Assembly (NCBI GenBank): GCA_004558975.1 | Contig: SFZB01000006.1 | Coordinates: forward strand, 1 to 27,097 | DNA length: 27,097 nucleotides | Source of the DNA: a bacterium | GTDB lineage: Bacteria; Bacillota; Clostridia; Oscillospirales; CAG-272 | Direction of reading: 5' to 3' | Shown: positions 1-6,427 of the stretch, in pieces | Layout of the letters: every line of letters begins with the position of its first letter | Position numbering within the stretch: position 1 is the first letter of the stretch | Position numbers and translations under genes: made by a program | The notes under the pieces: model-generated | Seen by the model: only the letters and a program-made list of their open reading frames with translations | Database searches by the model: none | What the model was told of the DNA's origin: nothing

Positions 1-290
1 TAATCCCATTCTTGCAGCAGAAGTGCATTACTTAACCCACCTTTTTTCTGTAAAGTTGTTTGGTAATGGGATTCGACCATCCTTTTCTTTCCACATTCAG
101 GACATCCCGAATGCTTTTGAATTCGAGATCGCAACATTGTTGACCATTCGCATCCGCAACATTTACATTTCCACCAAACGCGTATTCGGCTACTTTTTGT
201 CAACACATTAGGATTCAACCCAAGTTGAGTATTTTTTTCCCAATTCCATTCTAACATGAATTCGGGAAAATCAGAAATATGATGTAGCAT
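1..290 (-). CDS. Partial DUF4379-like zinc-ribbon repeat protein (runs off left edge)
   Basis: An open frame of 96 codons starts at the ATG at 290-288, directly after an in-frame stop, and continues off the window. It is absent from a simple long-ORF view because it is truncated. The translation has the signature of the treble-clef/zinc-ribbon family PF14311 (formerly DUF4379): LEWNWEKN (residues 13-20), a conserved VWWKC (38-42), CGCEW (45-49) and CPEC (63-66). C42, C45, C63 and C66 are the likely zinc ligands. The usual GHEW is CGCEW here, so Cys47 replaces His. A new repeat unit seems to begin at LLLQEWD (90-96), so the full protein probably holds tandem units. Family members occur in accessory regions, sometimes with nuclease domains; whether this one has a nuclease cannot be seen. 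Only a weak AGGG precedes the start. Base composition is far more AT-rich than every other gene here, which suggests transfer. Confidence 0.72.
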   Translation of the reverse strand, partial: MLHHISDFPEFMLEWNWEKNTQLGLNPNVLTKSSRIRVWWKCKCCGCEWSTMLRSRIQKHSGCPECGKKRMVESHYQTTLQKKGGLSNALLLQEWD

Positions 291-376
291 TTACAATAGC
301 CCTATTCTTGTTTATTTTATAATGCTCAAAAACACACTAGTAGACGATTACATCTCGTATTATATCATTTTAAAAC

Positions 377-411
377 TAGCGAGATAATGGTAAAAAGCCC
401 TTATCTCGCTA
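377..411. repeat. 11-bp perfect inverted repeat, possible htpG terminator or operator
   Basis: The arms tagcgagataa (377-387) and ttatctcgcta (401-411) are perfect reverse complements around a 13-base loop. Read on the minus strand, the hairpin is followed by gttttaaaa, a short T-run. It lies 80 bases past the htpG stop, so it could act as a weak terminator. The low GC of the stem and the short U-tract make this uncertain; a protein-binding dyad upstream of the zinc-ribbon gene is the alternative. The rest of 291-489 is AT-rich. It shows a TATAAAAT box at about 315-322 on the minus strand without a convincing -35, and no other gene. Confidence 0.5.
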
Positions 412-489
412 ATGGTATTAATGTTTGCAAGCAAAGCTTCTACAACTGTTTTGCTTTGAAACTTCGTCTCGTAAAATTATAGAATACTG

Positions 490-2328
490 TTACTCCGCGA
501 GGTGACGGCAGACCGCCTCGGCGACCTCCGCCGCGTTCTCGACTGCCACGCCGCTGATGAGGCACGCCTGCGCCCAGAGGATCTTCGTCTTCCCGGCGAT
601 CGGATGATCCATGTTGATCTCCAGCACCGTCTGCGCCTTGGCGCCGTGCTCCCCGGGCATCCGGTTCAGCACCTTCTCCATGCCAAGCGAGAGCGCTCCC
701 TCGGTCGTCAGGCACACCGGGTGGTCGCCGAGCCCTTTGGTGAAGCGCACCGCATGCGCGGCGTCGCCGATGCTGTCTTTCACGAATTTCAGGATTTCTT
801 CGTTCTTTTCGTTTTCGGTCTTGACGCTCTCCTTATCCTCGTCGGTCGAGAGCCCCTCGGTGTCGGTGCAGACGTTGGCGAACGGCTTGCCGTCGTATTC
901 GCGGAGCATCTGCAAAGCGAACTCGTCCACGTCGTCGGTCAGATACAGGACTTCATAGCCGTGTGCAACCGCCGTCTCCACCTGCGGCAGGAGCGCGATC
1001 TTCTCGACCGTCTCGCCGGAGGCGAAGTAAATCTTGGTCTGCCCCTCCGCCATGCGCGCGACATACTCTTTGAGCGTCACGTACTTCTTCTCCTTGGAGG
1101 TCACGAAGAGCAGCAGATCCTGGAGCGCGTCCTTGTGCGCGCCGTATTCCTCATAGACGCCGTACTTGAGCTGGAGTCCGAACGCACGGTAAAATTCTTC
1201 ATACGTCTCCCGCTCGTTCTCGAGCATTTTCTTCAGCTCGGACGTAATCTTGCGCTCCACCCCTTTGGCGATGGCGCGGAGCTGGCGATCGTGCTGGAGC
1301 ATCTCACGCGAGATGTTGAGCGAGAGGTCGGCGCTGTCCACGAGCCCGCGCACGAAGCTGAAATAGTCGGGGAGCAGATCCTTGCACTTGTCCATGATCA
1401 GAACGCCGGAAGAGTAGAGCTCGAGCCCCTTCTCGAAGTCGCGGCTGTAATAGTCATACGGCGGGTGCTTCGGGATGAAGAGCAGTGCCTCGTAGGTCGC
1501 CCCGCCCTCGGATTTCTGGCGGATGACCTTCAGGGGTGCCTCGAAGTCGAAGAACTTCTCGCGGTAGAAAGTCGCATATTCTTCCTCCGTCACCTCCGAG
1601 GCGGGGCGCTTCCAGATCGGCGTCATGCTGTTGAGCGTGCGATCCTCCGTCACCGTTTCATAGGTGTCGTCGGTGCCCTCCTTGAGGCGCTGTTCCGTCA
1701 CCTCCATTTTGATGGGGTAACGAATGTAATCGCTGTATTTCTTCACGAGTTCGATGAGACGGTAGCTCTCGAGATACTCGCTGTACTTCTCCTCTTCGGT
1801 ATCCGGCTTGAGGTACAGCGTCACGACCGTACCGACCTCCGCCTTATCGCAGGGCTCGACCGTGTAGCCGTCCACCCCGGCGGATTCCCAGCGCCATGCC
1901 TCCTCGGCACCCTGTGCGCGGCTCTCGACGACGACGCGCTCCGCCACCATGAAGGCGGAGTAGAAGCCCACGCCGAACTGCCCGATGATATCCACGTCCT
2001 CGCGCTTCTCCTCGGTCTGCTTGAAGGTGAACGAACCGCTCTTCGCGATCGTGCCGAGATTGCTCTCGAGTTCTTCGCGCGTCATGCCGCAGCCGTTGTC
2101 GACGACGGTCAGCGTCCGCTTTTCCTTATCTGCCGCGAGACGGATGACCAGATCCTCGCGCTTCACGGAGACGCTCGCGTCGGTGAGCGACCGGTAGTGC
2201 AGTTTGTCGCAAGCGTCGCTCGCGTTGGAGATGAGCTCCCGCAGAAAGATCTCCTTGTGCGTGTAGATGGAATTGATCATCATCTCCAGCAGTTTTTTGG
2301 ATTCTGTTTTGAATTGTTTCTTTACCAT
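490..2328 (-). CDS. htpG: Molecular chaperone HtpG (Hsp90)
   Basis: ATP-dependent cytosolic Hsp90 dimer that remodels client proteins. The 612-residue length fits bacterial HtpG. The N-terminal GHKL ATPase domain is intact: the N-box helix with E31, N35 and D38 (RELISNASDACDK), DNGCGMT at 77-83 (Asp contacts adenine) and IGQFGVGFYS at 115-124 (lid/G2 loop). The middle domain keeps the client-loop PIWKR and the SLNISREML segment with the catalytic arginine. A normal C-terminal dimerisation region follows. The ATG at 2328 is preferred over an in-frame ATG 33 bases upstream because GAGAAAGGAA sits 8 bases before it. The gene follows the nucleotidyltransferase gene after a 160-bp gap containing GC hairpins, so it may have its own transcript. 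No CIRCE element (TTAGCACTC-N9-GAGTGCTAA) is present, which argues against HrcA control. Confidence 0.97.
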   Translation of the reverse strand: MVKKQFKTESKKLLEMMINSIYTHKEIFLRELISNASDACDKLHYRSLTDASVSVKREDLVIRLAADKEKRTLTVVDNGCGMTREELESNLGTIAKSGSFTFKQTEEKREDVDIIGQFGVGFYSAFMVAERVVVESRAQGAEEAWRWESAGVDGYTVEPCDKAEVGTVVTLYLKPDTEEEKYSEYLESYRLIELVKKYSDYIRYPIKMEVTEQRLKEGTDDTYETVTEDRTLNSMTPIWKRPASEVTEEEYATFYREKFFDFEAPLKVIRQKSEGGATYEALLFIPKHPPYDYYSRDFEKGLELYSSGVLIMDKCKDLLPDYFSFVRGLVDSADLSLNISREMLQHDRQLRAIAKGVERKITSELKKMLENERETYEEFYRAFGLQLKYGVYEEYGAHKDALQDLLLFVTSKEKKYVTLKEYVARMAEGQTKIYFASGETVEKIALLPQVETAVAHGYEVLYLTDDVDEFALQMLREYDGKPFANVCTDTEGLSTDEDKESVKTENEKNEEILKFVKDSIGDAAHAVRFTKGLGDHPVCLTTEGALSLGMEKVLNRMPGEHGAKAQTVLEINMDHPIAGKTKILWAQACLISGVAVENAAEVAEAVCRHLAE

Positions 2329-2409
2329 GATCGGTATTCCTTTCTCCCCATCGGGGGGCAATCAGATACAAAAATGAAAACAAACCGGGTGTGCCGTAAG
2401 AGCGCCCGA

Positions 2410-2462
2410 CCGGGGTCGCCCCGGCGCACCCGGGAGGGTCACGGAGCCGCTTTCCGGCTCCG
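2410..2462. other. Two adjacent GC-rich hairpins between the nucleotidyltransferase gene and htpG
   Basis: Perfect arms ccgggg/ccccgg (2410-2415 and 2419-2424, 3-base loop) and cggagcc/ggctccg (2442-2448 and 2456-2462, 7-base loop). Neither is followed by a T-run on the minus strand. They are therefore not classical intrinsic terminators, though they lie just past the upstream gene's stop at 2489. They may form the end of that transcript or the 5' leader of htpG. A smaller cccc/gggg hairpin lies next to the htpG ribosome binding site. Confidence 0.4.
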
Positions 2463-2488
2463 GGTTGATGAGTGTCGGCGTTTGGGGG

Positions 2489-3631
2489 TCAGAAGTTCTC
2501 ACCGGGGAGCGCCGACGTCGCGGCGCCGGCTGTTTCTCCCGCCGTAAGCCCCGTGATCTCACGCACCCGCGCGAGCATTTTTTCCCGTCTGTCCTCGGTC
2601 GCCGTGACGCTCTCCGCCGCCCGCTTCGAGAACGGGAGCGACAGCCACCGCGCCACCCAGAAGAGCGGGAGCAGGAAGGGCAGATATTTTAAGACCGGGT
2701 ATTTGCGCTTCATCGAGGCATACCGCGGGAATATGCGGCGGAGCCGCCCCGTTTTCTTCGTCTCTTCCGCGTCGGCGGTGCCGACGACGGTGCCTCCCGC
2801 GGCAATGTAACTGCCGAGCAGGATCAGGTCGTTGGTACTCTCCCCGTCGCCGAACCATGCGTCGGCGAGTGCCTCCATCGCACGGACGAACTGCGCAATC
2901 CCGCGTGTCTGTGCCCAGGCGTGTACCGCCTCGCGTTCGCTTTCCGAGAGTCTCAAGCGACACATATGGAGGTCGAGGACAGAGCGGATACCGATGCCCT
3001 CGCCGGTATCGAAGTTGCGGTACATACGCGAGAGCAGCGCCGCGTACAGCGCAGTCGGAGTGAAGCGATAAAGAATCCCGTCCTCGGTCACGAGCGAATC
3101 GCGGAGCGTCTCGCCCTCCGCCCGCATGACGTCCTCCTCGGGGATCTCCGTATAGACGCTCACGCGCACGCGATCGAGCGTGTAGCGGTCGCCTTTTTCG
3201 CCCCGCTCACGGCTGAAGCCGAGCGGGGTCAGCACGGCGTCGATCTCCTCCCGCGCTTCCTCGGAGACGAGGATGTCGAGATCCTGCGCCATGCGCCAGT
3301 TGGGCTCGGGATAGAGCTCCCGCAGGCAGTAGCCCTTGAGGGGCATATACGGGAGTTCACGCGCGCGGAGCGCCGCAAAAAGCTCCCCGGCGAAGTGATC
3401 CTGCCGTACCTGCGCGCCGACCGCGGCAAAATAGGCAGCCTCCACCTGCTCGAGCATGGCGGCGGGGACGTCGGAATTGCCTACCGCGGCGCGGTAGACA
3501 AACCCGATGAGTTTATGCGCGGACGCGAGTCGGATGAGCGGTTCCCAGTCGGGGATGGAGGGCATAGGCTCTCCCAGCAGCACATGGCGGATTACACCGA
3601 TGAGTTCAAGATAGATCTGTCGTCTTTCCAT
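2489..3631 (-). CDS. Nucleotidyltransferase-fold family protein (NTP_transf_5 type)
   Basis: A 380-residue protein resembling the uncharacterised nucleotidyltransferase family PF14907. The diagnostic segment is MPLKGYCLRELYP (96-108) followed by RMAQDLDILV (113-122). LKG and the acidic pair D117/D119 correspond to the family's substrate loop and metal-binding aspartates. A hydrophobic stretch near the C-terminus (LPFLLPLFWVARWLSLPF) is also typical and may associate with the membrane. Members usually sit in polysaccharide or glycopeptide clusters, and this one lies 40 bases downstream of an undecaprenyl-phosphate sugar transferase and likely shares its transcript. The substrate is unknown. 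The ATG is preceded by CGGAG with a short 4-base spacer. It could modify a sugar or an aminoglycoside-like molecule, but the sequence does not show which. Confidence 0.8.
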   Translation of the reverse strand: MERRQIYLELIGVIRHVLLGEPMPSIPDWEPLIRLASAHKLIGFVYRAAVGNSDVPAAMLEQVEAAYFAAVGAQVRQDHFAGELFAALRARELPYMPLKGYCLRELYPEPNWRMAQDLDILVSEEAREEIDAVLTPLGFSRERGEKGDRYTLDRVRVSVYTEIPEEDVMRAEGETLRDSLVTEDGILYRFTPTALYAALLSRMYRNFDTGEGIGIRSVLDLHMCRLRLSESEREAVHAWAQTRGIAQFVRAMEALADAWFGDGESTNDLILLGSYIAAGGTVVGTADAEETKKTGRLRRIFPRYASMKRKYPVLKYLPFLLPLFWVARWLSLPFSKRAAESVTATEDRREKMLARVREITGLTAGETAGAATSALPGENF

Positions 3632-3671
3632 ATGACTCCGATTTGGTAACAGGGCATGAGGGGATCGCGCC

Positions 3672-4634
3672 TTATCTGGCGCCTTTCCTCTTTACGACCG
3701 AACCGATGGTTTTGAAGAAAATTTTGATGTCCGTCCACACCGAACGATTTGCGACATAGTAGAGTTCCATCTCCTGCCGGCGACCGTCTCCGTAACCGAC
3801 GTCGTTCCGCGCATACGCCTGCCAGTAACCGGTAAGACCCGGCTTGACGGATAAAAGCGCGTCGCGCTTCCCATAATAGCGGTATGTCTCCGTCTCGACC
3901 AGCGGGCGGGGACCGATGACGGAGAGCTTCCCCGTGAAGATGTCCCAGATCTGCGGCAGTTCGTCGAGACTGGTCTTGCGCAGGAAATTCCCCACCTTCG
4001 TGATACGGGGGTCGTTGTCGATCTTAAACTCGGTATAATATTGGTGCAACTGCTCGGGCGTCAGGAGCCCCGCGAGTTGATCGGCGTTCTTCTGCATGGA
4101 GCGGAACTTGTGGATATAGATCTCCTTGCCGTGCCGACCGATGCGCTTGTGCCGGTAGAACACCTTGCCGCCGTCATCGCATTTGATGGCGATGGCGATC
4201 ATGAGGAACACGGGCCAGATGAGCAGGAGCAGAAGCCCCGAGAGGAGAATATCCGTCAGCCGCTTTGCGAAATCGAAGAGCGGCTTTCTGCGGTAGCGGT
4301 ACGGGAGCGCCTCGATGCGCGCGCGGACTTCATCTTCCGCGGCGGCTTCTTCGGCGGTGAGCACCTGCGCCTCGGCGCGCTGTCGCTCGATTTCCTCCGC
4401 CGTCAGCGGTATTTCCGCCGTGTCGGTGGAGACGGCTGCCGGCGCGTCCGCAGTTTCGACAGGTGTGCCTGTCGTTTCCGACGTCCCTGTTGCCGTCTCC
4501 TCGGCGGCAACTCCCGCGGCGGTCGCGGTGTCGGCGGTCATCGACGCGTCGGTATCGACGGGGGTACGATTCCCCGCATCCGACATGTCGGCAAGCGCCG
4601 AAGCGGCGCGTTCGGTTTGTATATCGTGATTCAT
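3672..4634 (-). CDS. Undecaprenyl-phosphate sugar phosphotransferase (bacterial sugar transferase family)
   Basis: Transfers a sugar-1-phosphate from a nucleotide sugar to undecaprenyl phosphate, the initiating step of capsule, exopolysaccharide or glycan synthesis at the membrane. The core (about 115-320) has the full PF02397 signature: a hydrophobic membrane segment (127-151), HKFRSM (175-180), TSLDELPQIWDIF (221-233), VIGPRP (239-244) and KPGLTGYWQ (264-272). Residues 1-110 are an unusual low-complexity extension rich in Ala, Thr, Glu and Asp, ending in a charged helix. The multi-pass N-terminal domain of WbaP-type enzymes is absent, so this is a small ExoY/monotopic-type enzyme with an added cytosolic tail. 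The start is supported by AAAGGA 8 bases upstream. A consensus promoter lies about 200 bases upstream. The sugar specificity cannot be read from the sequence. Confidence 0.93.
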   Translation of the reverse strand: MNHDIQTERAASALADMSDAGNRTPVDTDASMTADTATAAGVAAEETATGTSETTGTPVETADAPAAVSTDTAEIPLTAEEIERQRAEAQVLTAEEAAAEDEVRARIEALPYRYRRKPLFDFAKRLTDILLSGLLLLLIWPVFLMIAIAIKCDDGGKVFYRHKRIGRHGKEIYIHKFRSMQKNADQLAGLLTPEQLHQYYTEFKIDNDPRITKVGNFLRKTSLDELPQIWDIFTGKLSVIGPRPLVETETYRYYGKRDALLSVKPGLTGYWQAYARNDVGYGDGRRQEMELYYVANRSVWTDIKIFFKTIGSVVKRKGAR

Positions 4635-4840
4635 TGTGTTGATCCTTTTTGGCTGTTTTCGGCGGGGGTAACCGTGTGCGGCACCTGCCCGACGTCCTCA
4701 TGAACGGCAACGACCGCGCGTGTGCCACGCACGCGCGAGTGTCATACGCGTTGCGCGCGCGATATAAATAAAAACGGTCGAATCCGATAGCGGAGCGACG
4801 AAAAAGCGCGAAACATGGCTTCTCGGCTCTGTCTTTCAGT

Positions 4841-4869
4841 ATTATATAACGATTGAATCGGTTTGTCAA
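4841..4869 (-). promoter_or_regulatory. Perfect SigA promoter for the sugar transferase transcript, with overlapping dyad
   Basis: On the minus strand TTGACA (4869-4864), a 17-base spacer and TATAAT (4846-4841) match the consensus exactly. A 7-bp inverted repeat, atcggtt/aaccgat (4857-4863 and 4868-4874), overlaps the -35 box and could be a repressor operator. The predicted start near 4834 gives a leader of about 200 nt before the ATG at 4634. That leader contains alternating C/G runs around 4720-4760 but no riboswitch I can recognise. I see nothing coding in 4635-5051. Confidence 0.85.
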
Positions 4870-4996
4870 CCGATCCACCCGTCGGCGTCTGTGTCCGACA
4901 CGCGACGGCGCCTCCCGCACGATCGGACCCGGCATGTGATTCCGCTTTCAGTATGCCCCGCGTCCCCGCCTCTCAATCGCGCGGAACAACGTAGCA

Positions 4997-5027
4997 CCGG
5001 GGCGCCGCTGCCTTTGCGGCGCCCCGG
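4997..5027. terminator. Strong 12-bp GC hairpin downstream of the L15-like gene
   Basis: Perfect arms ccggggcgccgc (4997-5008) and gcggcgccccgg (5016-5027) enclose a 7-base loop, 25 bases past the stop of the minus-strand gene. On the minus strand an A/T-rich stretch precedes the stem, but no T-run follows it. On the plus strand it is followed by AAAAATTTGTTTTTT. It is probably a transcript end for the minus-strand gene, but not a canonical one. Confidence 0.55.
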
Positions 5028-5051
5028 AAAAATTTGTTTTTTACGCAAACA

Positions 5052-5678
5052 TCAGATACGGATGAGGATGGCACGCCCGCCGGTCAGAGACAGCATCTTG
5101 ACCGCCTCGAGCGAGAAGGCGTCCGCCTCCACCATCAGCGGTTTGCGGAGCACACCGCGGGCATGAATGACGAGGTGCGTCGTTTCCTCCCCGACGATGC
5201 CCTCTTTTCGGAGTATCGCCAGATTGACGAACGAATAGGGCGAAAACTGGTCGGAGAGCGTGTCGAGATAGACCGTGGCGCGGTTGTTCCCCGCACGCGC
5301 CGGACGAAACACGACGGCGGTGAGGGCGTTTGCCTGTTCGCCGCTCATCATATGGTTGACGTCTTCCGCGCGAACAAAACTGCGGATACAGATGCCGTCG
5401 CGTGCCTCATCGACAAAATCAACGACGTCGGAGACGGCGGCAGGCACCGGCATAAAGACGGTGGGCGCCTCTTCCGCGGTCGGGATGACCGTCACCTCGG
5501 CGCGCAGCTCCTGCGGGACGGGCGGGTGGATCTCTTCCTGCACCTGCTTTTCGAGAAGTTTATCGTGGCGGTGCCGCGCGACCTTCACGGCAATCCACCA
5601 GACGAGGACGACGAGCAACACCCCGCCGGCGATCGGCAGAGCGATATACGGGTTCCACACGAGCAAAAACGAGAGCAT
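5052..5678 (-). CDS. Membrane-anchored protein with C-terminal ribosomal protein L15-like module
   Basis: A 208-residue protein with one N-terminal transmembrane segment (about 8-34) followed by a basic stop-transfer region (KVARHRH), a Pro/Glu-rich linker, and a C-terminal domain. The last 60 residues follow the uL15 C-terminal pattern: LAILRKEGIV (153-162), HARGVLRKPLMVEADAFS (172-189) and LTGGRAILI (198-206). Similar proteins in Clostridia are, as I recall, annotated as uL15 family ribosomal protein. It cannot be the ribosomal L15 itself, because it lacks the Gly-rich N-terminal arm and is membrane-anchored. The function is unknown. The start at 5678 is preferred over the upstream ATG at 5744 because GGGGAGG precedes it and the promoter -10 box ends at 5716. 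It is transcribed alone, divergently from the HPr gene. Confidence 0.72.
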   Translation of the reverse strand: MLSFLLVWNPYIALPIAGGVLLVVLVWWIAVKVARHRHDKLLEKQVQEEIHPPVPQELRAEVTVIPTAEEAPTVFMPVPAAVSDVVDFVDEARDGICIRSFVRAEDVNHMMSGEQANALTAVVFRPARAGNNRATVYLDTLSDQFSPYSFVNLAILRKEGIVGEETTHLVIHARGVLRKPLMVEADAFSLEAVKMLSLTGGRAILIRI

Positions 5679-5715
5679 CGTCGGCTTTCCTCCCCTTTTC
5701 TGATAAGACGACAAT

Positions 5716-5744
5716 ATTGTAGCATACGGGCGCGCCGAAATCAA
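5716..5744 (-). promoter_or_regulatory. SigA-type promoter for the L15-like membrane protein gene
   Basis: On the minus strand TTGATT (5744-5739), a 17-base spacer and TACAAT (5721-5716). The ATG at 5678 lies 38 bases beyond the -10, giving a leader of roughly 30 nt with a GGGGAGG ribosome binding site. Confidence 0.8.
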
Positions 5745-5925
5745 GTCCGATTCTGTCGACGGAATGTAAATTTCGCCCCCTTGAAAAACGGTTTGTGTCC
5801 GATTTCATTTCATGTCTTTCCCTGAAATGCAGATTGAAATTTTGTAATATTTGCACAAATGAAATTGATTGCTCCTTTTGCATCAATACAAAATGACGAT
5901 TTTCCGATGGCTAAATCGAAAAAGA

Positions 5926-5954
5926 TTGATTTTATTTTACCTCTGTGTTACACT
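5926..5954 (+). promoter_or_regulatory. SigA-type promoter for the HPr-family gene
   Basis: TTGATT (5926-5931), a 17-base spacer and TACACT (5949-5954), 48 bases before the HPr ATG. The upstream part of this divergent intergenic region (5745-5925) is locally AT-rich, with a 7-bp dyad catttca/tgaaatg at 5806-5829. No cre-like catabolite site is evident. Confidence 0.72.
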
Positions 5955-6001
5955 AAACATATCCTCGGATTCTGGGTTTTTCCCTTATGAAGGAGTAGTG
6001 T

Positions 6002-6271
6002 ATGACAAGTCGCAAAGTGGAAGTCAAGAATAATATCGGACTGCACGCCAGCCCGGCGGCTTTTTTCATCAATGAGGCTTGCTCGTTCCGCAGCACCATC
6101 TGGGTGGAGAAGGGCGACCGTAAGGCGAACGCCAAGAGCCTGATGAGTGTCCTGTCTCTGTGCGCCCGTCAGGGGGAGAGCCTGCTCATCACCGCGGACG
6201 GCGAAGATGAAGTCGCCGCCGTCGACGCGCTCGAGGATCTGCTGCTCCATCGCCTCGCGACATTGGCGTAA
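6002..6271 (+). CDS. HPr-family phosphocarrier protein with Arg17 replaced by Ser
   Basis: An 89-residue HPr. In the phosphotransferase system HPr passes phosphate from enzyme I (on His15) to EIIA; in Bacillota, Ser46 is phosphorylated by HPr kinase to act with CcpA. Both sites are present: GLH15 followed by ASPAA, and AKS46LMSVLSL. The normally conserved Arg17, which stabilises phospho-His15, is Ser17 here. That raises doubt about efficient sugar-PTS phosphotransfer and suggests a regulatory paralogue (compare Crh, which has lost His15 instead). No enzyme I or EII gene is nearby. The start has AAGGAG 8 bases upstream. The gene is monocistronic, flanked by its own promoter and terminator. Confidence in the family is high and in PTS function low. 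Confidence 0.93.
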   Translation: MTSRKVEVKNNIGLHASPAAFFINEACSFRSTIWVEKGDRKANAKSLMSVLSLCARQGESLLITADGEDEVAAVDALEDLLLHRLATLA

Positions 6272-6290
6272 GTTTTTTGTATTCTTTTTG

Positions 6291-6315
6291 CCGCGGCTTT
6301 TGCCGCGGTTTTTTT
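6291..6315 (+). terminator. Intrinsic terminator of the HPr-family gene
   Basis: Stem ccgcggc (6291-6297), loop tttt, gccgcgg (6302-6308), then seven T residues (6309-6315), starting 20 bases after the stop codon. Confidence 0.9.
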
Positions 6316-6361
6316 ATGCCCTCGGGCGGTGTCGCACCTGCCTGTATGCACGCCCGCGGAA

Positions 6362-6390
6362 TTGACAAGACTGTTCCCAACGTGTACAAT
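6362..6390 (+). promoter_or_regulatory. SigA-type promoter of the uvrC-rsmD-coaD operon
   Basis: TTGACA (6362-6367), a 17-base spacer and TACAAT (6385-6390), 37 bases before the uvrC ATG. No LexA box (GAAC-N4-GTTC type) is seen next to it. Confidence 0.88.
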
Positions 6391-6427
6391 AGCAGTAACG
6401 AGATGAAAACGAAAGGGGGGCTCGCCC

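Noticed and set aside
23..211. 62-codon plus-strand frame at the left edge
   Set aside because: It lies opposite the zinc-ribbon frame, which has clear Cys-x2-Cys motifs; the plus-strand product shows nothing.
2329..2488. CIRCE/HrcA operator upstream of htpG
   Set aside because: The TTAGCACTC/GAGTGCTAA dyad is not present.
502..2547. 681-codon open frame on the plus strand opposite htpG
   Set aside because: It is a mirror of a certain coding gene in GC-rich DNA, with no ribosome binding site and no recognisable motifs.
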